Counted from the first letter of the stretch, positions 10,719 to 20,744 are shown. The stretch: DNA of 64,000 nt from Leishmania martiniquensis (GCF_017916325.1 NC_090160.1:757001-821000), one strand, 5' to 3'. The notes: generated by a model from the letters alone, not told the origin. Program-made: numbers and translations.

Positions 10719-10780
10719 GTGTACACACATATATATATGTGCGTGCGTGTGTGTGTATGTGTGTGCATGTGTATGTGTAC
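10719..10780. repeat. Composite CA/(TA)n/(TG)n microsatellite with a palindromic core
   Basis: The core at 10726-10741 is a perfect 16-base palindrome (CACA, four TA steps, TGTG) and the flanks are further TG repeats ending in GTGTAC. The palindrome could form a hairpin in RNA or a cruciform in DNA. It lies between the NOT5 and SLBP-like genes. Confidence 0.8.
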
Positions 10781-11585
10781 GCCTGCGTGGAAGAGTGGGC
10801 GGGGGGCGTGTGCGAGACAGAGAGAGAGAGGAGGGCCTCTACCCACCTCTAAACTAAGACGCACATGGAAAAGAATCGACGGGACAAAGAAATCACTGAT
10901 ACACACAAACACACACAAAGAGTGACGGAGATATTACGACAAACAGACGCCGACGATGCTGACAGATAAGATGGGAATCTCTACAGGAGAGACGCGAAAG
11001 TTGGGGCGAAGACGGCAGCGCTACCAGAGGAAACGTGTGCACGTGTGTGTATACGGTGGCACCTCTACTTCGACGAGGCCGTCCCAGCAAACACACATAC
11101 ACGCGCGCATACACACAGACAGACACACACTCACGGACCAGAACGACCGGCAGCGACATGAATAGCGAGCGCGAGCGACATGGAATGGAGGGCACTTCCG
11201 TTCCTCTGCGTCACAAGCCTCGAGCTCGCCTCTATGGAACGCCACCGCCTGAAGGAGAAAGGGGAGCAGAAAATACCGAGAGGGCGAGACGCACGGAGCG
11301 AGAGCTGTGTTAGCGTGTGCATGTGTGCGTGGTGGTGGTGGTGGGGTGGTTAGTACGGCTCTTTCGCGGCGTTCCCTTCGCCACGCCTGCCCCATGTCCT
11401 GCATTGACGCTCCCGGAGACGCTGACACGCACCCCCCGCCCCCGGCACGAGCGCGCAGAAAAAAGCCCGATCAATCGGCAAAGCGAAGCAAGAGAAGAGA
11501 GAAGCTGCGGTGCCTCCGCTGAGGACGCTCGCGGTCACCTGACTGCCACGGCCACCATATGCTACGCGCGTCACGGCGCCCGAGG

Positions 11586-13511
11586 TCAGTGGAGCTCGTT
11601 CTCGAGGTATTTGTACTCAAAGAGGAAGTCGTCGACGCGGTCGTGGTCCCACTTGTCCTCAAAGTCGAAAAAGGTGTAGGAGCCGCGCTCCTCCGTCTCT
11701 GTTGTCGTCTGCGGCCGCTCGAGCCGCTGATACCACCGCTGCTGCTTCGTGTGGTAGCGGTAAGAGCGGGCCTTGAGCTCCTTGGCGGCAAAGTACTGCT
11801 GGTACGACTTTTGGTGGTAATAGAAGATGAAGAAGAGCGTGTCGAGGTCCATGTGGTGATAGACGTCCTTGTTGGATAGCACCGGCAGCACTTCCTGCGG
11901 GAAGTACGGGATCGGGTCGATCGCGTTCGGTGGCTCGTAGGGGCGCTGCCGCTGCACGTCGAGCGTATGCGGCAGGTTACCGAGCGACATGTCCAAGAGC
12001 TCGTGGATCTTCTTGGGCGTGAACTTGGAGCCGGGCGCGGCACCAGGAATAGGAGGAAAGGGATGGATGGGGTCCGCGTGAGTGCCGCCGACCAGGGTCG
12101 ACGGAGACGTCGCTGCCGCTGGGGTGCTCGAGGGTGGTGCCGCTGCCTCCGGCACGGGTGCTTCGGTGGCCGCAGTGGCTGGCTCGGACGGCGCTGCCGT
12201 TGAGGCGGCATCGGCGGCGCACTGCTGCTGTGCCTTGATTCGGCTTTGCTGCTCAGCGGCGCGCCGCTCCCATGCGTTCAGCGTCGGGGCCGCGGCAGGC
12301 GGAGTCGTCTTCGGTTTCTCCTCCAGCGTCATGGGGCCGTGGTCGGCCACCTTCACTGCCTTTGGCTCCGGCGGCCCGATGGGCTTATGTGGCCTCTCCC
12401 AGTCCTGCGCTACTTTGTTCGTCGCCGAGGCCATCTCCGCAAGCGAGCCGATCGTGATCCCGCCACTCATGGCGTCATCGCCAAAGGTGTCGTCGTTGGC
12501 GGTGTCCATGTCGTCATCCATCCACTCCGGCACCGGTTCCTCTTCGCCGTTGTCGGCGGAATCGCTGACGCCAGCGGGCAGCTGCTGCTGCTGCTTTGGC
12601 TGCTTCGGCGCCGCTTGCGTGGGCGCCGGCTGCAGCACCGACAGGGAGGCTGGGGCAGGAGAGGCGGCTTTGGCCACGGTCGGCGACGCCCCCGTTTCCT
12701 TTGGCGAGGTGATAAACGGGCTGGCCTTGGCCTGGACTGTCGACACGGGCGTCTTGGCTTTGACTGTCGTCTTGGGCGATGACGCCTTCCTATCCTCGTA
12801 GTCGCTAACGTCAAAAGGCACGACCGGCTTCGCCTTCGGCTCCGGTATGTCAAAGCTGTCATAGATGGACATGTCCTCCATTACCTCTAAATCGACGTCG
12901 TCCTCAAGCACCTTCTGAATCGGCTCCTGCAGGTCATCCACCTCGTCGGTGTCGAGCTCCTCGTTGTTGACCATGCGCAGCAGCGACTCCCACTTGAAGA
13001 AGTGGGTTTGTAGGTTCTCGAGGCGCACCTGGTACTCGGACTTCTGCTGCTTCCCACGGCGCACGCGGCCGTTGTTAGCCTTCTGCACCTCGTACTCCAG
13101 GAGCTCAATCTTCTTGCGCCCCTCCTCGATCGCGTCCTTCAGCCACTGCTCCGTGGCCGAGTCCGCCTTTTCCAGCGCGGCGGAGGCCAGTCCCTCGTTG
13201 CTGAAGGCCTTCGTCTTCATTTCCCGCTCGATGGCGCGAAACGTTTCCATGCGCTCCTCAATCTTCTTGCGTGCCGCCTGCATTTTTGGCTTCTCCTTGT
13301 AGTCGTCGTTCTGCATGAAGCTCTTCATGGCCTCGCGATGGCGCTGCAGCTTCTTCAGTTCACGCTTTAGATCGCCCTCGAGACGCTCCTTGGCGCTCGC
13401 GTTGGGCGCATTCCCAAGCTTCTCGTGTAGCTCGTCATAGGCGTCGAGGCCCTCATTGACCTTTTTGAGGAGGCGGTCCGCCTCTGTCTGGACCTTTTTG
13501 ATGTTTGACAT
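11586..13511 (-). CDS. NOT5: CCR4-NOT complex subunit CNOT3/NOT5
   Basis: A 641-residue protein. The N-terminal 230 residues are the conserved helical Not3 domain: MSNIKKVQTEADRLLKKV, an EKLGNAP-type segment, then RELKKLQRHRE and KIEERMETFRAIEREMKTKAFSNEGL. A Pro/Ala/Gln-rich linker follows. The last 120 residues carry the NOT-box, with FPQEVLPVLSNKDVYHHMDLDTLFFIFYYHQ... and a WYQRLE/FEDKWD ending. CNOT3/NOT5 binds NOT2 and NOT1 in the cytoplasmic CCR4-NOT deadenylase, which controls mRNA decay, a central point of control in organisms that transcribe polycistronically. I chose the internal ATG at 13511 because the 80-residue in-frame extension is Cys/Val-repeat translated UTR and a good splice acceptor lies at 13667. 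Confidence 0.92.
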   Translation of the reverse strand: MSNIKKVQTEADRLLKKVNEGLDAYDELHEKLGNAPNASAKERLEGDLKRELKKLQRHREAMKSFMQNDDYKEKPKMQAARKKIEERMETFRAIEREMKTKAFSNEGLASAALEKADSATEQWLKDAIEEGRKKIELLEYEVQKANNGRVRRGKQQKSEYQVRLENLQTHFFKWESLLRMVNNEELDTDEVDDLQEPIQKVLEDDVDLEVMEDMSIYDSFDIPEPKAKPVVPFDVSDYEDRKASSPKTTVKAKTPVSTVQAKASPFITSPKETGASPTVAKAASPAPASLSVLQPAPTQAAPKQPKQQQQLPAGVSDSADNGEEEPVPEWMDDDMDTANDDTFGDDAMSGGITIGSLAEMASATNKVAQDWERPHKPIGPPEPKAVKVADHGPMTLEEKPKTTPPAAAPTLNAWERRAAEQQSRIKAQQQCAADAASTAAPSEPATAATEAPVPEAAAPPSSTPAAATSPSTLVGGTHADPIHPFPPIPGAAPGSKFTPKKIHELLDMSLGNLPHTLDVQRQRPYEPPNAIDPIPYFPQEVLPVLSNKDVYHHMDLDTLFFIFYYHQKSYQQYFAAKELKARSYRYHTKQQRWYQRLERPQTTTETEERGSYTFFDFEDKWDHDRVDDFLFEYKYLENELH

Positions 13512-13569
13512 GAAATGCGTGCGAGGAAGGGGGAGAGGAGCGGATGATGAGCGACGTGCGCCTACTCCC

Positions 13570-13613
13570 ACACACACACACACACACAAAGACACACACA
13601 CACACAGACACAC
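13570..13613. repeat. (CA)n microsatellite
   Basis: An almost pure CA run with a few AAAG/AG interruptions in the 5' leader region of NOT5. Translated in frame it gives the Cys/Val repeat that falsely extends the NOT5 reading frame. Confidence 0.85.
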
Positions 13614-13666
13614 AAACGAAAGCGGTGCGAAAGGGTGAGGGGAGGGCTCCCGTGTTATCTCGTGCT

Positions 13667-13705
13667 CTGGCGGTTTGTGCGAGGGTGGTGAGGAGGAAAG
13701 AAGAG
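13667..13705 (-). promoter_or_regulatory. Predicted trans-splice acceptor of NOT5
   Basis: In the sense direction a tract of C and T (13681-13705) is followed by CCAG, with the AG at 13667-13668. This would give a 5'UTR of about 155 bases and remove the upstream in-frame ATG at 13751, supporting the internal start at 13511. Confidence 0.35.
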
Positions 13706-14457
13706 CAGCACAGCAGACCACTGATGGCTGCTGCTGCTGCTGGTGATACAAGTGTTGGTGCTAAGCGGAGGGGATGCAGTCAAATCACGCAAGCGCACGA
13801 GCACACAATAGAATTGGCACACTAAGGAGAAGAGGCGGGGAAGGGGAGGGTAGAAAACGCAAAGAATGAGCCGCTACAGGCAGGGGAGGGGCATCCAGTG
13901 CGTGCAGCATGATCGTATGCCACGCATGAAGCCGAGGTCCAGCTTCTTTTCAGTCTTTTCTCCCCAGCGGCGAGGCGTGACGTAGCACTGACAAAATGGA
14001 GAAGATAGGAGAGCCATCGGGGGGTGGGGGAAAGGGGGGCTCAGGCACACAACGTGGAGGCGTGCCATGATGCGTGTGTGTCTGTGTCTTCAACCACCAC
14101 AGAGGATCGTACTCGAGCAGCGCTGCCTTATTTTTTCAGCTTGCAAGCCATGTGTCGGATGCGGGCAGAGACTCGATGCCCCTCTTTCCTTCCTCCCCTT
14201 CCGCGTTGGCGTGTCTCTCAGACACCGCGTCATGGATACCACAATAGAGACGACAAGGCAGCGCGCTGCGGAGGAGGGGGAGGAGGGGGTGAGTGGGAAG
14301 GCTTCCTCCCACCACAGAATGTACCGCATCCCCTCCGTGCACACCAACACGTGAACGCCTTGCAAAGCAAAAAAAAATCTCAGCCGACAGGCGGCGACTG
14401 TGGCGATGCCGCGCCGGCTTACATGCACGGGCGCGCCTCACCGGATGCTCTTCGTTG

Positions 14458-16023
14458 TCACGCCCAACATTTGATATGGCCATCCCAGGCAGCTGTCACC
14501 ACCTTGGTGGGCTCGATCGGGTGCCACAGGTGCGACACCAGCATCTGCGCGTGAGCCTTGAAGAACTTCTCCAGTTTGTTTGTCGCCCACTCCCATACGT
14601 ACAGCTTGCCACCGATGTCGCCGCTTGACAGATAGCGGCCGTCGTGGCTGAAACTCAGCTGACACCGCGTACCCGAAATAGTGTGCCCAGTGAACTCGCG
14701 GTCGTGCAGGAGTCGTAGGCGGCCGCCGCCGTCGTCTCGGAAGACAATGACCTTGTTGTTGAGCGACTGCGCGGCGAGGAACTCGGGCTGCGTCGGGTGG
14801 TGCAATACGTGTGTGATGGCATGCATCGCCGCATCAGCGAACTGCTTGATCTGCACAGGACTTCGATAGTCCCACGTGCGAAGTGTTCGGTCCTCTGAGG
14901 TGGTGAGCATTTTGCTGCCCTCACTCAGCAGCGTCAGGTTGAAGATGGTGCCCATATGCCCCGTGTACTCGCGCTGGTACTTGCTGCAGCCCACGCGCAC
15001 GTCGTAGAGAACGACTTTCCTGTCCACGGCGGCCAAGAGAAGGTGCGCCTCATCGGAGGGATGGTGAAGGTGCTGCACGACTGGGAGGCGGTCCGGATTG
15101 GTGAGCACGTGCGCGCAAACGCCGGTCTCGACGTCCCACATCGCCACGGTACCGTCCACTGAGCCGGTCGACATGATTGCCGCGTTCGTGGTGACCTCGA
15201 GACTCTTAATCGGCTGCGTGTGCGCCGAGAAGGTCGCGAGCAGCTGTCGCGTCGACGAATTCCACAGCCGGCACTCGCCGCCAATGTCACCCGAGAAGAG
15301 TAGATGGCCGTAGGCAGGTGGGGCCCAGCGGAGCTGCTGTATGCCAGATGCCCTGCCGGGGTGTCGCTCGCCGCTGCTGCTACCCTCTGGGTTCACCAGA
15401 GACGAAGACGATGTGGGGGCGGAGGAGGAGGTGCTGGCCGCTGCTCCATAGCCGTCCGGGATCTTGAACACACCCCGCATGGTGCGGGGCGGCTTGCACG
15501 CCTTCTGCTTCGTCGACTCCTCGTGCTCCAGCACGCTCGACGGCGGCTCCAAGAAGGACTTGCCGAGGTAGTTGACCCGCTCCACACCATCCTCAAAGGC
15601 GGCCTTTGGTGATCCGTCCGCGGCGGTTAAAAGGCGAGCAGCCGATGTGGCGGCTGCGCCAGCACCAGAGGATGCGCTGAGCGTCGCTGCCGCATTCTCG
15701 CGCCGCGCCTTCTTGAGCGCTTGCGCGCTGGCACCGGTGGGTGGAACACCGGCGCCTGTTTCAGCTACCACCTTTGCCTTACCACCTAAGGACCCGTCGT
15801 CGGCGACTTGAAGCAGTGAGGGTGGCGGGTCGGGGTAGGCCTTGCGAGCGTCCTCTGGGCTGGTGTACAACGCGAGAAGCTCGGCAACGTTGTCGCGGCG
15901 GCGCTTCATGAGTGAATGCAGGTATGCGTCCGCTGCGAGCTCTGCATCGAGCTGGCCTTCACCTCTGAAGGCCTGCAGTCGGGCCATGTCTGCCGCCGTG
16001 GGAGGTCGATCGGTGGGAAACAT
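14458..16023 (-). CDS. PRP17: Pre-mRNA splicing factor PRP17/CDC40 (WD40 protein)
   Basis: 521 residues from ATG 16023. The N-terminal half is low-complexity but has the PRP17-like segment KPPRTMRGVFKIPDGYG before the propeller. The C-terminal 320 residues form a WD40 propeller with recognisable blades: LLFSGDIGGECRLWN, AIMSTGSVDGTVAMWD, TTSEDRTLRTWDYRSPVQIKQF. It ends with the family signature HPTQPEFLAAQSLNNKVIVF, YLSSGDIGGKLYVWEW and HPIEPTKVVTAAWDGHIKCW, as in human CDC40. PRP17 acts in the second catalytic step of splicing. In trypanosomatids that machinery mainly carries out spliced-leader trans-splicing. The ATG at 16140 is possible, but an AG preceded by a pyrimidine tract only 9 bases before 16023 favours the shorter form. 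Confidence 0.92.
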   Translation of the reverse strand: MFPTDRPPTAADMARLQAFRGEGQLDAELAADAYLHSLMKRRRDNVAELLALYTSPEDARKAYPDPPPSLLQVADDGSLGGKAKVVAETGAGVPPTGASAQALKKARRENAAATLSASSGAGAAATSAARLLTAADGSPKAAFEDGVERVNYLGKSFLEPPSSVLEHEESTKQKACKPPRTMRGVFKIPDGYGAAASTSSSAPTSSSSLVNPEGSSSGERHPGRASGIQQLRWAPPAYGHLLFSGDIGGECRLWNSSTRQLLATFSAHTQPIKSLEVTTNAAIMSTGSVDGTVAMWDVETGVCAHVLTNPDRLPVVQHLHHPSDEAHLLLAAVDRKVVLYDVRVGCSKYQREYTGHMGTIFNLTLLSEGSKMLTTSEDRTLRTWDYRSPVQIKQFADAAMHAITHVLHHPTQPEFLAAQSLNNKVIVFRDDGGGRLRLLHDREFTGHTISGTRCQLSFSHDGRYLSSGDIGGKLYVWEWATNKLEKFFKAHAQMLVSHLWHPIEPTKVVTAAWDGHIKCWA

Positions 16024-16814
16024 CGAAGAGAGCTGTGGACGTTGCCCGAGCGTGAGTGCGGAGGTGGGAGGAGGAAGTGGCGCTGCACAGATGATGGGAG
16101 CGAGGCAGGTGAAGTGCCACGGCTTACTCTGGCCCGCCACCCGCCCGAGTGCCCAGCGGTGTGAGTATGGGTGTGTTCGTGCGGGTGAGTTGAAGTGAAG
16201 AGGGAGAATGCCGGCGCGAACAAGGGGAGGGGAGGGATGTGCATGTGCCGCACAGCGACAGATGGAGGAGAGGGCTGCGCGCGTGTGTGTATGTGTGTGT
16301 GGGGGGAGGGCGGGCGGAGTTCAGCAAGTGTGCAGAAGCCGTATAATTCGTTGCTCGGCGAAATACGCCGTATCCGCCTCGCCTCGCAGCTGCTGTGTGT
16401 GCGCCCCACCCACCCCCCTCCCCTGAGAATTTGCCGAGGGGAGAAGGAGCAGCGCCGGTGGGATAGACGCAGAGGCCCTTGCCCTCTCGCAAGCAGCTGT
16501 GCGGTCGCTAAGCCGGATCATCGGCATCCCCTCTCCCCACTACAGGAGGAAGGGTAAAGGCGGGGGAAGGGGGGAGTATGGGCGGCGTGTGGTGGGGGGT
16601 GGGGGCGCCGTTGAGGAGGTACGGCCCACAAGCAAACCCAAAGTGCGGCGCTACAGACCCATCCGCATACGCAGGGCCGGAGAGACAAACGGACACGACG
16701 GAGGAAAGGGAGCTTACAGAGACCGGTGCCTGTCTGTCTAACGGTGTGCAAGTACGGTGGCCCACACACACACACACACAGACACAGACACACCGCCACA
16801 CGGGTAGGCACGCG
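16024..16814. other. Gap between the TPM-domain gene and PRP17
   Basis: About 0.8 kb without a credible gene. It holds the PRP17 splice-acceptor region near 16033-16077, G-rich plus-strand runs around 16563-16610 and a CA run at about 16763-16797 immediately past the TPM-gene stop. Confidence 0.55.
16033..16077 (-). promoter_or_regulatory. Predicted trans-splice acceptor of PRP17
   Basis: In the sense direction a C/T tract (16060-16077) is followed by the first CACAG, with the AG at 16033-16034, leaving a 9-base 5'UTR before the ATG at 16023. If used, it excludes the longer reading frame starting at 16140. Confidence 0.4.
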
Positions 16815-18188
16815 CTATGGCTTAAGGTTGGCGCTCGTCTTCTTATGCGACTGACTTCCCTCGAGAAGGAAATCGAACCACTTCTTCTCAGTCTCCATGG
16901 CGACTGGCCTGTAGAGCGGCAGCAGCACCTCTCGCCCGATGTGGCAGTTCGCGCAGCTGTACGTTAGCTTCTTCAACCCATCCTCATCCTTCGACGGCAG
17001 CTTGACGATCTGCTTTTCCAAGCCGCACGTGTAGTACTGGCAGTCCATGCACTGCAGGCACTTCGTGCTCTGGTGCAGGTCACGCGAGCACAGCACAACA
17101 CTGTGACCATCAGCGCAGTGGGGGCACTTCCACACGCGGTAGTAGGAACACCCGTTCATCAGCTCCAGGTACTGGCCTCGCGTCATCAGCTTCTGAAGCG
17201 TGGCGTCGTCGCGGACGCGGCTCATGAGGTGATGGCACTTGGGACACACGGTATCGAGCACCTGGCTCACGAGCCACGCCGTGCAGGCAGTGAAGAAGAG
17301 CACGCCGACCACAAGGTACGGCACCTGCCTCACCCCGTAGCGCACCGTCTTGCCGACAAGGCGCACCTTGTTGCGCGTCGGCAGCGCCAACATTCCCTTT
17401 GTCCACCGCGTGTGCATCTCCTGCGCCTGCCGCGCGATCGCGTACACAAGTTGCACCGTTGCTTGACTCGGCTTCCCATCTCGGACAAGAGGCTGAAAGA
17501 TCTCACGCACAGCGGGCTCGAGGAAGTGGCTGTCGAAGTACTCTTCAATGGGCAATCCGCTGATGAGCTGCACTGTCGCCTCCCGCTGAGCGATAACAAG
17601 CAGCAGGCCGCTGCCGCTCGGCTCACCAATGGCCCAATCAAAGAAAATCGAGTTCGCGAAGGCCTTTGGGGTGGTGTAGCCCACCGTCGGCACGAGTACC
17701 ACGTACATGTCTGTCTGGCAGAGCGACTGCATCTTGTCGATTGCCTGCTCAATTTCCATTCGGTCCTCAGAGCTGAGGATGCCGACCAGGTCCGTCACAC
17801 GCTTCTTGGCGTAGCGCGGCACGAGCTCCCACGGCCGCTCCGTCTTGCGGTAGTGGATCTCGTCCATCGTTTGCATCTTATCGAAAGAGGCAATGATCTC
17901 GCGGTTGTTGCGCTGGCGGCCAGCCTTGAGGTCTGCGGCCAGATCTCGACTCTGGCCGAGCTTCGATAGCGGCGAGAGAAGATCACAGCCAGCGTGCCGC
18001 CTCGTGGTGAGGAGCGGCGAGGAAGGTGAAGACGACGCTGCGACTGTTGTGGTGCCGGCCACGCTGTCGGCACCGGGGCTGCCCCTGCCGTGGATGCCGC
18101 CACACGGCAGCTGTACTACCGCGACGGTGCTGCCCCGACGCCACATGTCGAAGGCCGCTTTTACTTGACCGTGAAGAAAACTTGACAC
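16815..18188 (-). CDS. TPM-domain (TLP18.3/Psb32/MOLO-1) membrane protein with C-terminal zinc-ribbon cysteines
   Basis: 457 residues. Residues about 135-255 match the TPM fold: a start helix (EDRMEIEQAIDKM), TDMYVVLVPTVGYTTPKAFANSIFFDWAIG, then GSGLLLVIAQREATVQLISG and a helical end. One strong membrane segment follows at about 290-312. After it come four cysteine pairs typical of zinc ribbons: CPKC (315/318), CPHC (355/358), a CLQCMDCQYYTC cluster (377-388) and CANC (412/415). TPM domains occur in plant thylakoid repair proteins, bacterial envelope proteins and MOLO-1. Some have been reported to have phosphatase activity. The N-terminus is basic and could be an organelle targeting signal, but I cannot assign the compartment. 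Function unknown. Confidence 0.82.
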   Translation of the reverse strand: MSSFLHGQVKAAFDMWRRGSTVAVVQLPCGGIHGRGSPGADSVAGTTTVAASSSPSSPLLTTRRHAGCDLLSPLSKLGQSRDLAADLKAGRQRNNREIIASFDKMQTMDEIHYRKTERPWELVPRYAKKRVTDLVGILSSEDRMEIEQAIDKMQSLCQTDMYVVLVPTVGYTTPKAFANSIFFDWAIGEPSGSGLLLVIAQREATVQLISGLPIEEYFDSHFLEPAVREIFQPLVRDGKPSQATVQLVYAIARQAQEMHTRWTKGMLALPTRNKVRLVGKTVRYGVRQVPYLVVGVLFFTACTAWLVSQVLDTVCPKCHHLMSRVRDDATLQKLMTRGQYLELMNGCSYYRVWKCPHCADGHSVVLCSRDLHQSTKCLQCMDCQYYTCGLEKQIVKLPSKDEDGLKKLTYSCANCHIGREVLLPLYRPVAMETEKKWFDFLLEGSQSHKKTSANLKP

Positions 18189-18855
18189 CAGTCAAGACTA
18201 GACACGCACTTGCGCACGGGCGCGTGGGGAAGTGGATCTACAACAAGGGCCAGGGCAGCGGCGATTCGCCACGGCACCACGCGCACACCAGTGAGGGGTC
18301 ACAGGCCGCGTATGGTGATGCGTGCGAGGGAGTGCTGAGGGGAATGGGGTACTGGACCGCGACACACTGCGCCTTTGAGTCGCTCTCCATCGAAGCAGCG
18401 CAATTTTTTTTTTTAGACGGTGGTAATGAAAAGCGGGAGAGAGGAGTGAAGGCATGAGGAAAAAGAGGGCAGCGGTTTCGCGGCGCTGAAGGGGAGCGGG
18501 GGTGGGCGGGCATGGGTGCGCTTGTGGCTACGCGCCCCTGAGAAAGGGCAGCAGCCGCACATCCGTACCCGAGAGCACGCTCGATCACCTGCGGTGCTTT
18601 GGTGGTGGTGGGGGGATGGGAAAGGGCCTAGAAGAACGCCATTCGGTGCCTCAGCGTACACTCTGCCGGTCAGCACACACCTACACGCACATAAACACAT
18701 GCAGGGCTTTGGTTGAGAGAGAGAAAGAGAGGCTCCGTAGTGGCGCCGCAGAAGCAGAAGCAGCAGCAAGGAGAGGCAGAGGAAAGGGGTGGTTATGGTG
18801 CTCGTTTGCGCGGTGCCAGCGTGCCCTGTTGCGTTCACCACTCATGGGGCTGATG
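18189..18855. other. Gap between the 280-residue orphan gene and the TPM-domain gene
   Basis: About 0.67 kb without a credible gene. It has a run of about ten T at 18404-18413 and purine-rich stretches (for example 18431-18475 and 18716-18785) that would read as pyrimidine tracts in the sense RNA. Nothing else is seen. Confidence 0.5.
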
Positions 18856-19698
18856 CTACGCGGACTTGCACATGGCCTCCGTCTCGTCTAGGTGAAGGGC
18901 CGCAAGAACCATTCGTTGGTTGAGCTGCGCCACCCGCGCCTTGTACGCCTGCCGCACCACCAACCAATGCTGCTGTAGGGCTTTGTAGCGCTGTACGATG
19001 AAGCGAGCAAGAACCGCCACGCCGATCGTCTCGATAGATGTACCCACCTCTAGCGCTGGTGCGCCGTTGCAACCCACGGCCGTCCGTGCACGCTGCCACA
19101 GTCGCGCACCGAGGCTGTCCGCCATGCTGCCGTCGCCGCTCTCCGGCAGCTTCAAGAGACCCTCCGCGTAGCGCTGCAGCGTGATCAGCTGCTGATGAAC
19201 GTCTTCAACGGTTGCCACATGTCGGCATCGGCACTCCACCGAATACGCTAGGTCGCGCGCGATGCGGCAGAAGGAGTCCGAAGCACATTCGTCGCTTCGC
19301 ACTTCGTCTGCGGAAGCCGCGGCCGTTTCAGTCGAGGCGCGCAGAGGTGAATTGGCACACTGCGCTGGCTCTGACGTTTGAGGCAGCGGCTCGCTGGGGT
19401 GCGACGTCACCCAGCCGAATATGTCGTCCTCCTCATCTACCTGCACCGGCCTCACGTCAAACGACAGCGGTGGAGACGGGGGTGTGCGGGTGGATGCCTT
19501 GACATGGTCACCCAACGCCTCTATCCGCGTCCTTGCCCCTGCTGGCGTTGTCGGGAGTGCCGCTGCGCGGTAATCCGAGAGGAGCGCCGCTGCCGACAGC
19601 GTTGCTGTGCCGTTGAGTAGCGTGTAGGGTTGCTGAGCAGCGAGCGAAGCCGCTACGCGCAGTGTCTGCGCATGTTGACGCCGCCAACATCCCTGCAA
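18856..19698 (-). CDS. Hypothetical protein, 280 residues
   Basis: I do not recognise this protein. The first 70 residues are Ala/Leu-rich, with a possible amphipathic start MQGCWRRQHAQTLRVAASLAAQQ that might be a mitochondrial signal. A middle acidic stretch contains VDEEDDIFGWV. The last 150 residues are mostly predicted helix (QQLITLQRYAEGLLKL; FIVQRYKALQQHWLVVRQAYKARVAQLNQRMVLAALHLDE) and look folded. Composition differs from translated UTR, and it sits in the gene order between VPS55 and the TPM gene with normal spacing, so I accept it as real. The start is the only good ATG at the left end of the coding-like part, and no function can be assigned. Confidence 0.65.
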   Translation of the reverse strand: MQGCWRRQHAQTLRVAASLAAQQPYTLLNGTATLSAAALLSDYRAAALPTTPAGARTRIEALGDHVKASTRTPPSPPLSFDVRPVQVDEEDDIFGWVTSHPSEPLPQTSEPAQCANSPLRASTETAAASADEVRSDECASDSFCRIARDLAYSVECRCRHVATVEDVHQQLITLQRYAEGLLKLPESGDGSMADSLGARLWQRARTAVGCNGAPALEVGTSIETIGVAVLARFIVQRYKALQQHWLVVRQAYKARVAQLNQRMVLAALHLDETEAMCKSA

Positions 19699-20744
19699 GC
19701 GTCCCCATATCCACGAGCACGAGGGATGAGGCAGTCGCCGCCGGCATGCCAGCGTCCATCGAGTTGATCCTCTAGAAAGTCGTATATATATATGTGTGTA
19801 TGTGTGTGTGTGTTCAGCCGAAGCGTGGAATCAGAGAGGGGGCGGCTACGCTAAGCAGGGGTGGGTGAGCTTCGGGAAGGAGGTACAGGTGTTGGCAAGG
19901 GCAGGGCGCTAGAAAGAGAGGCAGTGCCATCGGGTGTCAACAATGCGAATGCTCTGCACAGATGATGCGCCCCAGCACGGGACCTCTGCGGTGCAGATCG
20001 GGGCACGGGGGCGTCTTGTGGACGTTGTCCTCCCCTCTTTTCCAGTCAAGACAGGCTCGACAGGGAGGGAGCCCTGCGCTTTCGGTTCAAAGTGATACCG
20101 ACAAGACGGAGCGACGGGTGAGGCGATGAGAGGAGTGGGGGAAGGCAAAGACACACACACACAGACACAGAGAGCAACGCGTCATGGTGAAGCAACAACA
20201 GCAAAGAGAGGAAAGAGGAAGTAAAGAGAGAGAGGGAGGGGGGCACGTCGAGGCCCCACAGGGTCCATCTGCCTGCGCATGCGTCGCTACTTCGCCACAG
20301 CACCAGCCCCCCCTCCCCACACCTCGCGCCCTTAGACCCAACTCCACGCCTTCCCCTCCCCGTCGCGACATAGAGACACCTGCGCCCACGCACTCACACG
20401 CGGAAAGTAACAGTAGACAACGAGGGCCCAACCGAAAAAATGCGACATCGCAGTGTGCGTCTCTCTCCATGCGCGCACTTCCAACCCTTCCGTACCACGA
20501 GAGGACTCGACCAGCCCAGGCAGGAGGGCCGACGCATAGAGAGGGAAAAAGGGATGGCAACAACTTCCTTCGATACCACGAGAAGAGAGTCGAGCACGCA
20601 AGCACGTACCGCGCTCCCAACTGCAGTGCGCACGTGTGTCAAAGAGGGGGGGTCAGCAGCGAGGGAAGAGGGAGGACGTTTGTGCACGAGTGTACCTACA
20701 GGCCCACAAAGGCACGCATTCCGAGGGGTTCCTGTGCGGCTATT
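19699..20744. other. Gap between VPS55 and the 280-residue orphan gene
   Basis: About 1.05 kb without a credible gene. It has a TA/TG composite repeat at 19782-19813 and GA-rich tracts at 20199-20242 and 20640-20680. Open frames on both strands are low-complexity. Confidence 0.55.
19782..19813. repeat. Composite (TA)n/(TG)n microsatellite
   Basis: A TA run leads directly into TG repeats on the plus strand. It lies just upstream of the 280-residue orphan gene, within its probable 5' leader or spacer. Confidence 0.8.

Larger units (their letters stand above)
8904..11585. other. Long intergenic region between the NOT5 gene and the SLBP-like gene
   Basis: About 2.7 kb, the longest gap in the window, with no credible gene on either strand. 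It contains TA/TG composite repeats at 10214-10243 and 10719-10780, A/T homopolymers at about 9532-9539 and 9710-9717, and many CA/TG and GA-rich stretches. Part will be the 3'UTR of the NOT5 mRNA and part the 5' leader of the SLBP-like mRNA. Confidence 0.6.
13512..14457. other. Gap between PRP17 (3' end) and NOT5 (5' end)
   Basis: About 0.95 kb with no credible gene. A long CA repeat runs from about 13570 to 13613 just upstream of NOT5, and a purine tract lies at 13681-13705. The rest is mixed UTR-type sequence. Confidence 0.6.

Noticed and set aside
10726..10741. Possible origin or terminator from the palindromic TA/TG repeat
   Set aside because: The palindrome is explained by alternating dinucleotides, and no other signals of an origin or transcription terminator were seen.
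11471..12211. A 246-residue minus-strand frame overlapping the end of NOT5
   Set aside because: It is Arg/Ser/Pro-rich in another frame of the NOT5 coding region. NOT-box residues are in the accepted frame.
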